64,000 nucleotides of DNA from Pyrenochaeta sp. MPI-SDFR-AT-0127 (taxonomy: Eukaryota; Ascomycota; Dothideomycetes; Pleosporales; Cucurbitariaceae): contig JAGTJM010000001.1 of assembly GCA_020747015.1 (NCBI GenBank), positions 868,001-932,000 on the forward strand, written 5' to 3'. Shown piece after piece: positions 1 through 10,394 of this stretch. Position 1 is the stretch's first letter. Each line of letters opens with the position of its first letter. Below the pieces are notes generated by a model. It saw nothing but the letters and a program-made list of their open reading frames with translations, was not told the origin of the DNA and did no database searches. The translations under genes and the position numbers were made by a program.

Positions 1-2
1 TA

Positions 3-443
3 CAGAGTTTGGGGAATGGGCAGTATGCGGGAGATGGAGAGGCACAAGAAGGCAAAGGGCAAGTCGGCGAGGTCATCAATCTGGGACTGCAAGACTGGAT
101 ACCAGAAGTTGGCGCGTACGATTTGATCTGGAATCAATGGTGTTTGGGACATCTCACGGACGCACAACTCGTGGTGTATTTGCGACGGTGCAAGGCTGGC
201 CTGGCCAAGGCGACAGAAGGAGAGGAGGCGAGGAATAGTTGGATCGTGGTCAAGGAGAATCTATCTACGGAGATTAATCGTACGGATATCTACGATGAAG
301 AAGATTCTAGCGTAACAAGGTCTGATGACAAGTTTAGGAGGCTCTTCAAAGAGGCGGGCCTGAAGATTGTGGCAACAGAACAACAAAGAGGGATGCCGAA
401 GGAGCTGTTCCCTGTGAGAATTTACGCGTTGAAGCCAGAGTGA
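3..443 (+). CDS. Protein N-terminal alpha-N-methyltransferase, 3' end (partial)
   Basis: This is the C-terminal ~146 residues of a SAM-dependent methyltransferase of the NTM1/Tae1/METTL11 family. The frame is open to the left edge, so the start and the N-terminal SAM-binding GxGxG motif lie outside the window. The visible DLIWNQWCLGHLTD segment is the characteristic motif of the family. It is followed by the KENLS strand, the SVTRSDDKFR substrate-pocket region and the closing FPVRIYALKPE strand. Family members methylate the alpha-amino group of proteins exposing an X-Pro-Lys N terminus, ribosomal proteins among them, in cytosol and nucleus. The gene converges with MED8 downstream, with about 210 nt between the stop codons. 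Family assignment is strong; which substrates apply here is inference. Confidence 0.9.
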   Translation, partial: QSLGNGQYAGDGEAQEGKGQVGEVINLGLQDWIPEVGAYDLIWNQWCLGHLTDAQLVVYLRRCKAGLAKATEGEEARNSWIVVKENLSTEINRTDIYDEEDSSVTRSDDKFRRLFKEAGLKIVATEQQRGMPKELFPVRIYALKPE

Positions 444-654
444 GCACATAACACGGCAAACGGCATCAGCCATTATATGGAGTAAGGGATGTGTAAAAGT
501 CAAGATACCCATACAATGTTACTTAGTGAAGACAATGAGATGACAATTTGACATGCTGGATCCAAATGTCATATATATTGTGCGGGTTTACCGAAGTCTT
601 TTCTTGTGGTATCAAAAAGTCTCAATAACGCCACCAAACGCATTCAAGCATTCT

Positions 655-1929
655 CTACTGCACACTTACTTCCCCCGAACTCATGAACTTGTGCACAAAA
701 CTCAACGACAATACAGGCAGACCAGGCACTGGTTGATGCATCGCAGACCTAGCAGCTGCAGCCACCGGCGCAGGTTCTTGCCCTGATCCTTCAGACTTTA
801 CCGTGGATTTAGAAGTCTCTGGTGCTGTAGACGTCTCCGGCGCTCCAGAAGTATCCATGACATCTTCAAACTCTTCCTCTTCGTCGTCGGCCTTCTCGTC
901 GTCCGTGGGGGTTTCACCCTCCTCGTCACCATCTCCATCTCCGTCGCCCTCACCTTCTCCATATGCTTCCGGGTACTTCCTGCGAAGGTATTGTGCGTCA
1001 AAAGCTTCCTGGTGCGCGAACTTCCAAAGATCCAGGATCTGATCTTCGTCCAACGTACCCTTGACTCGCTTGGTTAGGAGACGTTCAGCCGCGCCATCAT
1101 CGCCCTCATCCTTTTCCTCATCGCTTTCATTGTCGTCTTTCTCATCCTTCGTATCAGACTTCCTTGGTTCAATACCCCATTCCGATGGCACATGCGCGAA
1201 TTCACTCGCCTTCTGTAATCGCGCCTCTACCCACTCCTCCTCTTTCGGTTCCAGGCGTTTCCGCAACAGCGTGTTCGCTGTATTCATTCCCACACCCATG
1301 ATTGGGAACGGAGCGATGGGGAACGGATGCAGCGCCCTCACTCTATCGGCCTGGCCGTTGATCAGGGTGTCGCTATAAGTGGTAATATCGACCTCTTTTG
1401 ATACGAGAACAGACGTGCCATCCTCGTTAGTGATATTGTTGCCATTTTCGTCCTGTTGGGGTACTGAGCGAGTTACTGAAGTAGTTTTGGAGTTATGTTT
1501 GAAGCCGCCGTGCATGAGTGTGTTGAAGGAGGTTAAATAGCTGGTCACCAGTGTTGTTGTGCGGTGAATTTGTGGCCTGTGGTGGATTAGAGGATTGCTG
1601 TGAGCCATTGAACATTATTCCCACTGATAAATGATTCGGAATCATTAATAGAGTGAGGTTTGAGTGGGATAGCGATACAAAGATCGACCAAAAGGTAAGG
1701 TATCACAGCGCGACTGGAAACAAGAGACGAGGAAAAGTACATAATAGAGACGCAAGAAACGCCAATCTGTTTGGACCTACCAATCAACAGCCTCCCCTCT
1801 ATTCATCTTGAACTCCATCTCTGCTTTCAACTTATCCATGACAGCGATCATAGGCAACAATTGACGGCGCAGCTGGTCCAGGATTCTCAGATCATCACGG
1901 TCTGGCGCGCCCGCAAAGTTTTGATTCAT
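655..1929 (-). CDS. MED8: Mediator of RNA polymerase II transcription subunit 8
   Basis: Two exons, 1929-1781 and 1576-655, give 356 aa. The 204-nt intron has donor GTAGGT and acceptor CACAG, and splicing restores the D-W-P-Q-I-H reading at the junction. Med8 is a head-module subunit of Mediator that links activators to RNA polymerase II. The N-terminal ~75 residues are the expected helical region (LDQLRRQLLPM at about 17-27, then TLVTSYLTSFN). The second conserved block, LLRKRLEP at about 153-160 followed by VEARL, is typical of fungal Med8. The C-terminal third is a very acidic low-complexity tail (runs of D/E and GDGDGD) ending in a Pro/Ser-rich piece. The ATG at 1929 is chosen because the conserved helix starts directly after it; the ORF of the second exon alone would miss it. 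Confidence 0.88.
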
Positions 1930-3222
1930 CTTGCCAGAGGTACACGCTGTCTTAATCCAAACTCTTTCGTAATCAAAATGACCTTAGTTCCGTTTGAGTC
2001 GACCCAGGCCTTTGCTGGTTTGATTCAGATGTGACTTTTGTGTAGTGCAGGTGCTCTGGCGTAGTTGGTGGAGCTGGAAGGCTATTGGTTTGAGCGCACG
2101 GCTTGCGCGAAATGGGAAGCGGGCTTGGCAGAAAGGCTATCTCGTTTCTTCACCACAACAGGCAGTCATCGCAATGCTGTGTCGCATCCATCAATCAATA
2201 CGACAAGCCTCCTACACATACGGATATTGTTCATAACACTCTCTTGTCATCCTGTGGCATAATCTGCCTACTACACCTATGGGAGTGAACCTTCTCAATG
2301 GTCACCACTCTTGGCCGTTATTCGGCTTCATTTAGGATCTGGGTCTTTATTCAGATTTGTAATAATAGCCCGCTGCCAGACTGAAGAGCTTAACAGAGCA
2401 AAGAGTATTTAATGGGGATGTCAGCAGATTCATGAGGAGGATGTATGAGTCTCGATGCATCACTGGGTTCCAGGGCCTGACATGTGTTTCATGGGCTAGC
2501 TTCGATACGCTACAGGTAGCTATCTCACTATGGGATGATGCTAAGGGCTGTTGTTCGTTCACTTGTTATGTAGACTTGATCCGCGACAGTCTTGTACGAT
2601 TACTGTTTCAAGTATCACTATCCTAGATTACTCTTAAATCACCAACTTGAAGCTCGTTCTGCTATACATTCATCCTCAAATTGATTTCACCAGACCTCAC
2701 TGGAGGCATACTACCCTCATATCACTTACAATTGAGACTTCCAGCTTTTACTGCGAAATCACCGACTCAAGTGAGGTTTGAGTAGCCAGCGAATAGCAGG
2801 GGCGTTGCTACTTGCACTTAAGTTATTAACAGTCCCTTCGACTCCTACCGCTGCTCCACGTGTACACAATACCTTCAATTCAGGGATATCATAGGGTACA
2901 CTCGATCAGTTCGATATACAACACTGTTGCGTGCAACGTAGGCGTTACAACGCTTCGGTATCAGTTCTCTTTCGAGACCTTGTGCTACACCTGTTGCGAG
3001 GGATACTGCTGCCTAGCTACTGACGATTGTAGCATTAATAGATTGCCTACTCTGGACTATCCTTAACAACTCTGTACCACTACATTCATGGCCACCGCTC
3101 GCCAATACAGTCGCAAGACGTATATTTCCCTCATCCATCAAGCACCCTACAAAGACTAACAGTATTTAAGAAAATCTTATTCACGGAAAGTGTACAAAAC
3201 CCTCGACGGAACCGTACTGGCG
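1930..3222. other. Intergenic region between divergent genes
   Basis: About 1.3 kb between the MED8 start (-) and the F-box-like gene (+). It must contain both promoters. Only short overlapping open frames without family resemblance are seen, and I recognise no RNA gene or repeat. Confidence 0.6.
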
Positions 3223-4770
3223 ATGGGCGTTTCGACTACCATCATCAAGGTCTCTCAGTCGCCCTTCGTGTCGGTTTCTCTTGCTGGCTCAGACCCTGGC
3301 TTCAGTTCTGACTATAACATTTGGCCTATCCGGCACTACGAAGAAAACCCGTTCGTTGAGTCGATCCGTAAGGGCGTGTTGCACTACCGCCTCCAATCCG
3401 CATCTCACTTCAATATCTCAATTGAAGTAAATCAAACCAAAAACCCTGATTACGCCGGGAAGACAAATCCACTAAGGCCTTCATTCAGAATCGAAGTTCT
3501 TTTTCATGACTTCAACAGTCGGAAATTGTACCGCATCTGTCGCCCAGGATGTGACAAGGACAATGGTGCCCGCAAGAACTGTACAGTTCTCACTAACAAA
3601 AACATACGAATTGGCGATTCTGGGGCATATGTACCCCTATACGACTTTCTGAGTAACTACTTTCCTTGTATTCAAGATGTAGTTAGCGCCGATACTCTTT
3701 ATACTTGGTGGAGTGCGAATGGCAAGAAGTTCAACTGGAAAGAGTTACCAACCGAACTCAAGGAGCGAATCATCCATTTCTGTATGCACCGATCTCACGA
3801 ACCTGGAAATAGCATTCCAAAGCCATCTCATTCTCGAAAGTGGTGGTCGAGGAGAAGAGGCCTTCATGAGTTGACAGGTCAACTTGGAAAATGGTCATCA
3901 CTTCTACGCGTCTCACATCAAGTGCGAGCGATCGCACTTCGACTGTGCTTCGTGGGCGGCAGCGATATGGCTTTTGATAAGGGCCTGTGTATCGTAGCCC
4001 GGTCTTACTTCGAATTTGCAGACACTATAAGGCGTTTGGGGAGCTATTATCAACTTTCGGGTCCGAACAGTGTGCCTAGTGATGACAGGACGCTCGCTCT
4101 CGCAAAAACATACAAACGATTTCCAAAGATATTTCCTCAGCTGAAGCAGTATGCTACGATTCGACACGGTATTCGACGAGTTCATCTGCAGATGGGCTTC
4201 TTGAACTACTTCCACTTCTTCAAGATCACCATTGGAGGGTTCGATCAGTATTGGAGGGCTTACTATGTAGATTATCAGGTTTTCGAGCAACTGCCAAACC
4301 TCACAGAACTCATCATCAAACTACCCGACCCAACGGGACGACTGGATAACAAAGCAGCTCAGCCTGGTCCACCTCTGTTTTACGACCAAGACTTGTCCTG
4401 CCCCCGGATACTTCATCGGCTCATCTACGAGCAGGCAGCGGAGCTCTTGGCGCCATACGACAACGTCGAGATGTATGGATTCATCGATGGATTTGAGGCA
4501 CTGCGTTTCAAGACACTTCTCAACCATGCAATCGAAACCAATAAATTCACGGAAAGGGATCTCCAAGAGCTATATGCGGAAAATGGAGGTGGTATAGAGC
4601 TTGAAGAGGGCGTTTCTCCAAGCATTCCAGCCCAAGCAACGGAAACGGAAGAGAAGTCGTTGAATACTCAGCAGCTCTCTGAAATCCCTCACAAGTTCTG
4701 GCCTCCCAAGTGCAGGTGCACCATATCTTGCAGGCAGCTCATTCTCAAAAATCAATGCGGCAACTTTTAA
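3223..4770 (+). CDS. F-box-like hypothetical protein
   Basis: A single-exon gene for 515 aa. The frame is open from a GTG at 3190, but the first ATG is at 3223 and is taken as the start. No enzymatic motif is visible. Around residues 170-187 the segment FNWKELPTELKERIIHF has the LPxEL-R-I/I pattern of a fungal F-box, and it is followed by LLRVSHQVRAIALRLCF, which resembles the helix that usually follows a degenerate fungal F-box. The N-terminal ~160 residues look like a small globular region with several cysteines. The C-terminal half contains the LPNLTELIIKLPDP segment usual in fungal F-box-like proteins of unknown target. A role as an SCF ubiquitin-ligase adaptor is inference only. It converges with the TPR-kinase gene downstream. 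Confidence 0.6.
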   Translation: MGVSTTIIKVSQSPFVSVSLAGSDPGFSSDYNIWPIRHYEENPFVESIRKGVLHYRLQSASHFNISIEVNQTKNPDYAGKTNPLRPSFRIEVLFHDFNSRKLYRICRPGCDKDNGARKNCTVLTNKNIRIGDSGAYVPLYDFLSNYFPCIQDVVSADTLYTWWSANGKKFNWKELPTELKERIIHFCMHRSHEPGNSIPKPSHSRKWWSRRRGLHELTGQLGKWSSLLRVSHQVRAIALRLCFVGGSDMAFDKGLCIVARSYFEFADTIRRLGSYYQLSGPNSVPSDDRTLALAKTYKRFPKIFPQLKQYATIRHGIRRVHLQMGFLNYFHFFKITIGGFDQYWRAYYVDYQVFEQLPNLTELIIKLPDPTGRLDNKAAQPGPPLFYDQDLSCPRILHRLIYEQAAELLAPYDNVEMYGFIDGFEALRFKTLLNHAIETNKFTERDLQELYAENGGGIELEEGVSPSIPAQATETEEKSLNTQQLSEIPHKFWPPKCRCTISCRQLILKNQCGNF

Positions 4771-5102
4771 TAAAGGCGTACAGTGGACACTACACTTCCG
4801 AGCAAGTTTTGACTTTCCAATCTTCTACACTCAGACGGGATTCCTTGCACCAAAAAAATAACGAATGAAGGCGGTGGATCATGAATGGTGATTAATCTAT
4901 GTTCCACAGTATTTCAACAGCCGAGAAGCTGGCCGAAACTCACTTATGTCGAAGTATCCTCCACAATGAATGCATATCATTCACAGGATGGGCAATGGGT
5001 GATTGCGTTAGATTGTGGATATACTTCAATTCCACTGTCTACTTTCCGGTCTTCTTGCAAACGCTGTTCTACTCGTGTGTCTAAAACAATTTGTGCGTCT
5101 TA
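4771..5102. other. Intergenic, convergent 3' ends
   Basis: About 330 nt between the stop codons of the F-box-like gene and the kinase gene. It holds only short non-conserved frames and presumably carries both 3' untranslated regions. Confidence 0.5.
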
Positions 5103-7571
5103 CTAGGTTGGCGGCGGGCATCCAGGGGATTCAGAATCTGCATCGCTGAATTCTTCTGTGTTTCGCACTTGAGAGTCTGACTCTGCAGATTCCTCATTGC
5201 TGTGCACCCACAACTTAAGACTACACTTTGTGCATTCCTGCATCGGTTTTTCATTCAGATTGTCGTAGGTTGAAGACACAAGTGCGCCTAGATTTGCGGC
5301 CTCAATTCGTTTGTCGGGCTCCTTGCAAATTGTACTTTTGATAAGCCAAACGTATATGGTTCTAATGCCGTATGGTAAAACTTTCGAGTTGAACCATTCT
5401 TCAATGCGATTCAAAGTGGCAGAATATGCGGTATTAGGTGTGCCGTCTACAACTGTTTCTCGTTCCTTAATCCAGTCGGCGATGGAATACCCAGCAAGCC
5501 ACACCACCAGTTCAGTAAATACACAGCCGAGGGAGAATATGTCAGTTGAGCGTCCTCGCTTTTCATTCGAAATTACTTCGGGTGCACAGTAAATCTTGGT
5601 GTGTCCAAAAGCCGGTCCCTCGGTTGTGCTTTTGCCTTCGTCAAAGAAGGCATGACTAGATCCAAAGTCGGCAAAGATAACCTTCTCTCCTTTGACGAGG
5701 ATGTTTCGTGGTTTGATGTCCTTATGGCGGATGCCCTTGGAATGGATGAATGCGAGCGTGTTTGACAGACATAGAAACCACTTCCAGATCATTTCAGTTT
5801 GAGCTTGTGTAGGCGGTGTCTGGGAATATTCTGCAAGGTATGCCTCCAGGTCGTAGTCAGCAAGAGGCCGCATTACAATGAAGAAGCGCGACTTGTCTTC
5901 ATAAGTAAGATGGACTCGAATAACGTGAGGATGGCCTAGTGTTCGAACGGCAGAGAGCTCGTTCGCAATGCTATCACGAATGCTCTTTTGATTATAGCGA
6001 GGTAGCATAATCGATTTTCGTGCATACAGTTTTGTTCCAATTTGGATACTGTCAACAATTCCGTATGCCCCAGTACCCAGAGGCTCTGAATGCTGCTCTG
6101 AAATTAGAGGCGGGTTTTCAGCGAGCATTTTTTGCGTAAAATGAGTAAAGCCGTTAGACGCCAGCTTCCTATGAAGCGCATTGAACTGGTCTTTGTGGCA
6201 AGCATCCTCGTGGTTAATTTTTCTCAACATAGACTTGCTAATCCGAAGCAGCGATTCATTTGGATTCGAAGATTCGGTTTTGTACATGACCATATCCAAT
6301 TGAATAAGGAGGCGCCGTTCGTCATCCTTGCGTGTTTCTAGCCACAATGCCTCCAAGATTTTGACGGCTTCCGATGTATTGCCAAGCCGAAATTCACACC
6401 TTGCAATATTCCGGCGAGCATCGAATGAGGTTTGATATTGTTCCAATATCGTTACCAGGCCTCTGTAATCAATTTCAAGGTTTTCTACCAGTTGAAATAG
6501 ATCAACGGCAACATCGATATGAATGCGCTCGTATGCTTCCGCAAGCCTGCTTTCTTGATGATAGTTCATACCGCCTAAACGCTGTAAGGTTTTCAACGAA
6601 GATTTAGAAACCCCGCAGGTTGCGAGTGTTTCAAGTGCGCGCCTTGAGGTGGGATGAAAGCCTCCAAATCTGTAAGTAGAACCCCGATAGCATTCATTCA
6701 GAATGACGATGGCCTCTTCTGGACGGTTCCAATCCCTTAAGGCTTTTCCAAAGTAGTAAAGCGTACTTAAAGGGCGAGTATGCCATATGCCCTTGACGAC
6801 AGAACCCAAGACAAACCAGTTAATGAACTTGGTTTGTGCTTCTGATTGCAATCCTTGGCCAGCCTCGGTGATAGCTGACTGAACATACATGCAGCCAGGA
6901 TGATGTATTCCCAGATGGTCTGGGTGAAGATTCCGCAGAACCATCAGATAATTCGAAGCTTCGCAGAAATTTGATTGGCTGTTAAGGACACGAATTGTGT
7001 CATGAAGAATGTTCTCTCTGAACGGGAAACTCGCGGGAACCCATTGAAGTACTCTGATGATTGACCCAGCAAAGTCCAACCTTCTGCCACTGGTGATTAG
7101 AAAAATGACGTAGTCGAGTAGGTATCCAATCCTGCGCTCATTCAATCCGTCTGGAAAAGTCTCGCGAAATCCGATCAGACCCTGGGATTCCATCGATAGG
7201 TAGGGGTAGAGAGACCTGTACTGATCTTCGGCTTCATCATATTGTCCAGTCTGATATAGAAGACTTGCATTAAGATGACAGAGAATATCATAACGGTCCT
7301 TACTGAGTGGGCTCAATGCTATTATTGCGTCTTGCAAATGTTCTTGCTGATTTCCTAAATAGCGGTGTCTTTCAGATGCACAAAATTGATACTCCACTGC
7401 GTTTGTGGCTACTTGATATTGCTCTTCTGCCTTTTGTACCAAGGTATCAAAGTCGAGACTCATGTTATTTTCGTCTGTGACGTTCTGTCGTCTGCGCCTT
7501 GTCAAATCTGACCGCTGCCGTCCTTGTGGTCTAGTCTGCTCCCGTGTTCGCTGTTGGAAGGCCATTTCCAT
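5103..7571 (-). CDS. TPR-repeat protein with C-terminal protein kinase domain
   Basis: A single exon of 822 aa. Residues ~90-415 are helical repeats of TPR type: NASLLYQTGQYDEAEDQY at ~101-118, LYYFGKALRDWNRPEEAIVIL at ~271-291 and NIARCEFRLGNTSEAVKIL at ~388-406. Residues ~496-770 form a serine/threonine kinase domain: glycine loop GTGAYG at 499-504, ATP-binding lysine K519 in ARKS, helix-C glutamate near E538, catalytic loop HKDIKPRN at 616-623 (D618), DFG at 635-637, and CAPE near 662-665. All catalytic residues are present. The HRD arginine is lysine, a conservative change. After the kinase comes a short Cys-containing segment (CTKCSLKLW) and an acidic Ser/Glu tail. The N-terminal ~36 residues are basic and Arg/Gln-rich; a second in-frame ATG at about residue 37 is an alternative start. 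Target and pathway are unknown. Confidence 0.85.
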   Translation of the reverse strand: MEMAFQQRTREQTRPQGRQRSDLTRRRRQNVTDENNMSLDFDTLVQKAEEQYQVATNAVEYQFCASERHRYLGNQQEHLQDAIIALSPLSKDRYDILCHLNASLLYQTGQYDEAEDQYRSLYPYLSMESQGLIGFRETFPDGLNERRIGYLLDYVIFLITSGRRLDFAGSIIRVLQWVPASFPFRENILHDTIRVLNSQSNFCEASNYLMVLRNLHPDHLGIHHPGCMYVQSAITEAGQGLQSEAQTKFINWFVLGSVVKGIWHTRPLSTLYYFGKALRDWNRPEEAIVILNECYRGSTYRFGGFHPTSRRALETLATCGVSKSSLKTLQRLGGMNYHQESRLAEAYERIHIDVAVDLFQLVENLEIDYRGLVTILEQYQTSFDARRNIARCEFRLGNTSEAVKILEALWLETRKDDERRLLIQLDMVMYKTESSNPNESLLRISKSMLRKINHEDACHKDQFNALHRKLASNGFTHFTQKMLAENPPLISEQHSEPLGTGAYGIVDSIQIGTKLYARKSIMLPRYNQKSIRDSIANELSAVRTLGHPHVIRVHLTYEDKSRFFIVMRPLADYDLEAYLAEYSQTPPTQAQTEMIWKWFLCLSNTLAFIHSKGIRHKDIKPRNILVKGEKVIFADFGSSHAFFDEGKSTTEGPAFGHTKIYCAPEVISNEKRGRSTDIFSLGCVFTELVVWLAGYSIADWIKERETVVDGTPNTAYSATLNRIEEWFNSKVLPYGIRTIYVWLIKSTICKEPDKRIEAANLGALVSSTYDNLNEKPMQECTKCSLKLWVHSNEESAESDSQVRNTEEFSDADSESPGCPPPT

Positions 7572-8213
7572 GTCTTCTACGCAGAATCTCGTGATGCCTA
7601 GGGAAATTCCAATACTTTATCAGGAATCTCAAGAGAAATTTGACAGATGCTGGGCATTCGATCGCTGTGTCGAAGTAACACAATCGACTAAGGCTGAGAT
7701 TGTGGGAAGCCGTGGCACAGGAGCAACCGCGTTAGCGCCAAGTTACCCCCGCAGAGATACTCAGCCTCTGTTCCAGCTGCGCCTCCAGCATAGCCTTACA
7801 TACAGACTAAAATATCAACCTCTTCACTGGCAAAGGTCGGCATAATGGACCGTGGCAAAATTTTAGCTTCTACTTTCAAATGTCTGCAAAATACTGTGGG
7901 AAGGAGCGACGTTTGGACAAGCCAGTCTAATACGCCATCACGCTGACGCGACCTAAGCTAAACTAAGTTCTTGAGGTTGGTAGTTCTCCTTCAAGAACAT
8001 GATTCCTATCCAATATTGCACCGTGGTCTGGATATTAGTGGGCAACGGCACCATATGCATCGGCCATCTGTATTACATGAGGCAAAAGCAAGCTATACTA
8101 TAGACCGATGTCAATCAAAGCCAATGCTAGCACAGAATGGAGTTTTTATAGCAAGAGAATCGCAGCTGTACATGCAATCGAGATCGTCACAAAGCGAGAT
8201 GCCTCACCTTCCG
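7572..8213. other. Intergenic, kinase promoter region
   Basis: About 640 nt upstream of the kinase gene and downstream of the hydrolase gene. No conserved frame, repeat or RNA gene was recognised. Confidence 0.5.
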
Positions 8214-9563
8214 CTACAGCTTGGCTGATGCCTTCGCTCTCTTTCGCTCAATCGAAGTATCTTCTTTCATAGTAGCTAGCCACTTGTCTGACAGCTCCGC
8301 CCTCTGATTCTTGCTCTTCCCTGTGTCAACAGTATCCCAAAACTCCTTTTCCTGCCTCCAACGCACTGTTTCTTTGCCCAGCCACTTGGAGATATCCTTT
8401 GCAATGAGTGTGGGCTGCTCAAAGACGCATAGGTGACCGCAATCTTCGAGAACCGTTTCTTCAACACCACCTTCACTCACACCTCCATTTCCTCCTCTCC
8501 CATTCCCTGTTTCGGCAATATGACGCTCGCGTGCTTCGTCGAAATTTATATATGAATATTCCCCGTATAGGAACAATGTTCGTGGTCGCAGTTGAGGCAA
8601 AGCTTCACAGATGGGTAGCATTTCAGGCCTCATTGTCACTAATTTGCTTCCTCCCGAGAACGGTTCAGTATCTGGGTTAAGCAATCGTTCTTTTTGCCGA
8701 CCCTCTGGAGTTTCCTCGGAGAGGGGGTGGAAATTCGACCGCACGTATGACCATGCTTCCTGTGCTTTTGGGGTAGAAAGTGTCACGCCACCATCTGGTG
8801 TGTCTTTTAGAGCGTACGCTAAGAACAAGTTCAATGCCCGTGGATCCATAGACTCAAAGAATCCATTCTTGCTGATCTGCGCTTCAGCTTTTGCACGAGA
8901 GCCCCACTTGTCTCGCCGCACCGAAGAAAAGAGTGCAGCATTTGGACCAGGAGGATGGGAAGCCTGCATTACCGGCTCGATGAGGATAATCGAGTGGAAC
9001 AAGCGAGGATGAATGGAGGCAAGATATACGCTATGCCGTCAGGTTTCCCAACTCGTCAACAAACTGTGTCGGACTTACAGTTGTGCACATCCCATACTAT
9101 GGCCAACGCCTATGAAGGGTGGCTTCATCCTGTCCCGAAACTTGTTGATCATAACAAGAAGATCAAGAGAATGGTCAATCCAGCTAGGGTCATCGCCGAG
9201 CTCCTCCGCGTTAAGTCCATAGCTGGCACCTTGGTTTACCATGTCAGCCACCCAGATTGAGCCAATATCGAACCCGTTTGCGGCGCTCAAGAGGTCGTCC
9301 CAAAGAGGCTCAAAGCACTCCTACTCTATCTTAGTAGGCTTCATTGCACCTTCTAAATGCACGAAAACTACCTTTGGAAAGCCATTTCCATGTGTTGCAA
9401 CGATAGTAACAGAGCTTTCATTGGATCCACCTCTTCTTTTTGGTCTGTATTCCTTTACAGCGAGCTGGAGAGCCAAGCCATCGCTCTTAGCACCATGCGG
9501 AAACTGGCGAACATACGAACACGGAGATGTGTGCTCTGTCACAGTGAAATTCGAGACGGACAT
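8214..9563 (-). CDS. Alpha/beta hydrolase with peroxisomal targeting signal (LPX1/AKT2-like)
   Basis: Three exons (9563-9372, 9320-9079, 9030-8214) give 416 aa. The introns are 51 and 48 nt, with donors GTAGTT and GTAAGT and acceptors GTAG and ATAG. The junctions read GFPK-ECFEPLWDD and GCAQL-VYLASIHPR. The oxyanion region is ATHGNGFPK at ~56-64. The nucleophile elbow is GHSMG with Ser139. The putative acid lies in the YGEYSYINFD region, and the catalytic His in CGHLCVFEQP. The protein ends in A-K-L, a canonical PTS1, so peroxisomal import is expected. Relatives include yeast peroxisomal lipase Lpx1 and the PTS1-bearing esterase-lipase AKT2 of Alternaria. No companion acyl-CoA ligase or enoyl-CoA hydratase is in the window, so a secondary-metabolite role is not supported. 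The natural substrate is unknown. Confidence 0.85.
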
Positions 9564-10394
9564 TCTAAAAAGGTATAACTATACCAAGCAATTTCACGCG
9601 GTTGCTTGACTTGAAGTGAGAACAGAAGCGGCACGGTCGGTCATCCTGGTCTTAGTTGAGTGTCAGCGAAGATAAGCACTAGCGCCTGTTAATCTAATTG
9701 AAACTTTAATATTGATATTCTAAAAGCCGTGCAGGATAAATTGTGATAACATTGTAGCACAGCACAAGCTTGATGCAGAACGCCACATTCCCTGATTTGC
9801 AGCTTTCTGGTATAGCCGTTCACGAAGTTCGGCACGTCATGTCGACGACTCGAAACCCTTCTGAAAAGAACCATTGACAATATCAAGCCTGTGTATCGAA
9901 TACTGCGGAATATTTTCCTGGTAGTTCTTAAAGTCGCTGGTTTTGTCGATTGCAAAGCGCGACGCTACTTTAATAGAGCCAAATTCAGTCGTGTTGCGTG
10001 CACTGTGTTTTGAAATAGAGCCACCAACAGCATTAAGAGCAGGCATATATCGCAAACTTGAATCGCGTCTTTTGACATAGAAGTATATAGTTTTGAATCA
10101 AGTGCGATCAGAAACGGGATTGCGCCCTAAACTGATGATATCTCAATTTCTAAATCAACGTGCAATTGCCGATGGTAGTATCAATGAGACACAAAGTAAA
10201 TTCAACGATACTCATCAAGTGAAAGAGAGAAAAGCAAACGGACAGATCACACAGATTCACTTCTCGACACTTTATGTATTTCCCAAGCACCATCCATCTT
10301 CCACCCTCAGTCACTTAAACAGTCCACTCTCAATTCCTTCGAGCCCATCTGTCAATGACAAGAGTCCTACAAAGGATAATCAATACCGCCAATC
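9564..10394. other. Divergent promoter region
   Basis: About 830 nt between the starts of the hydrolase (-) and the secreted cysteine-rich protein (+). The stretch just before 10395 is CA/CT-rich, as expected of a fungal 5' leader. No conserved gene was seen. Confidence 0.5.
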
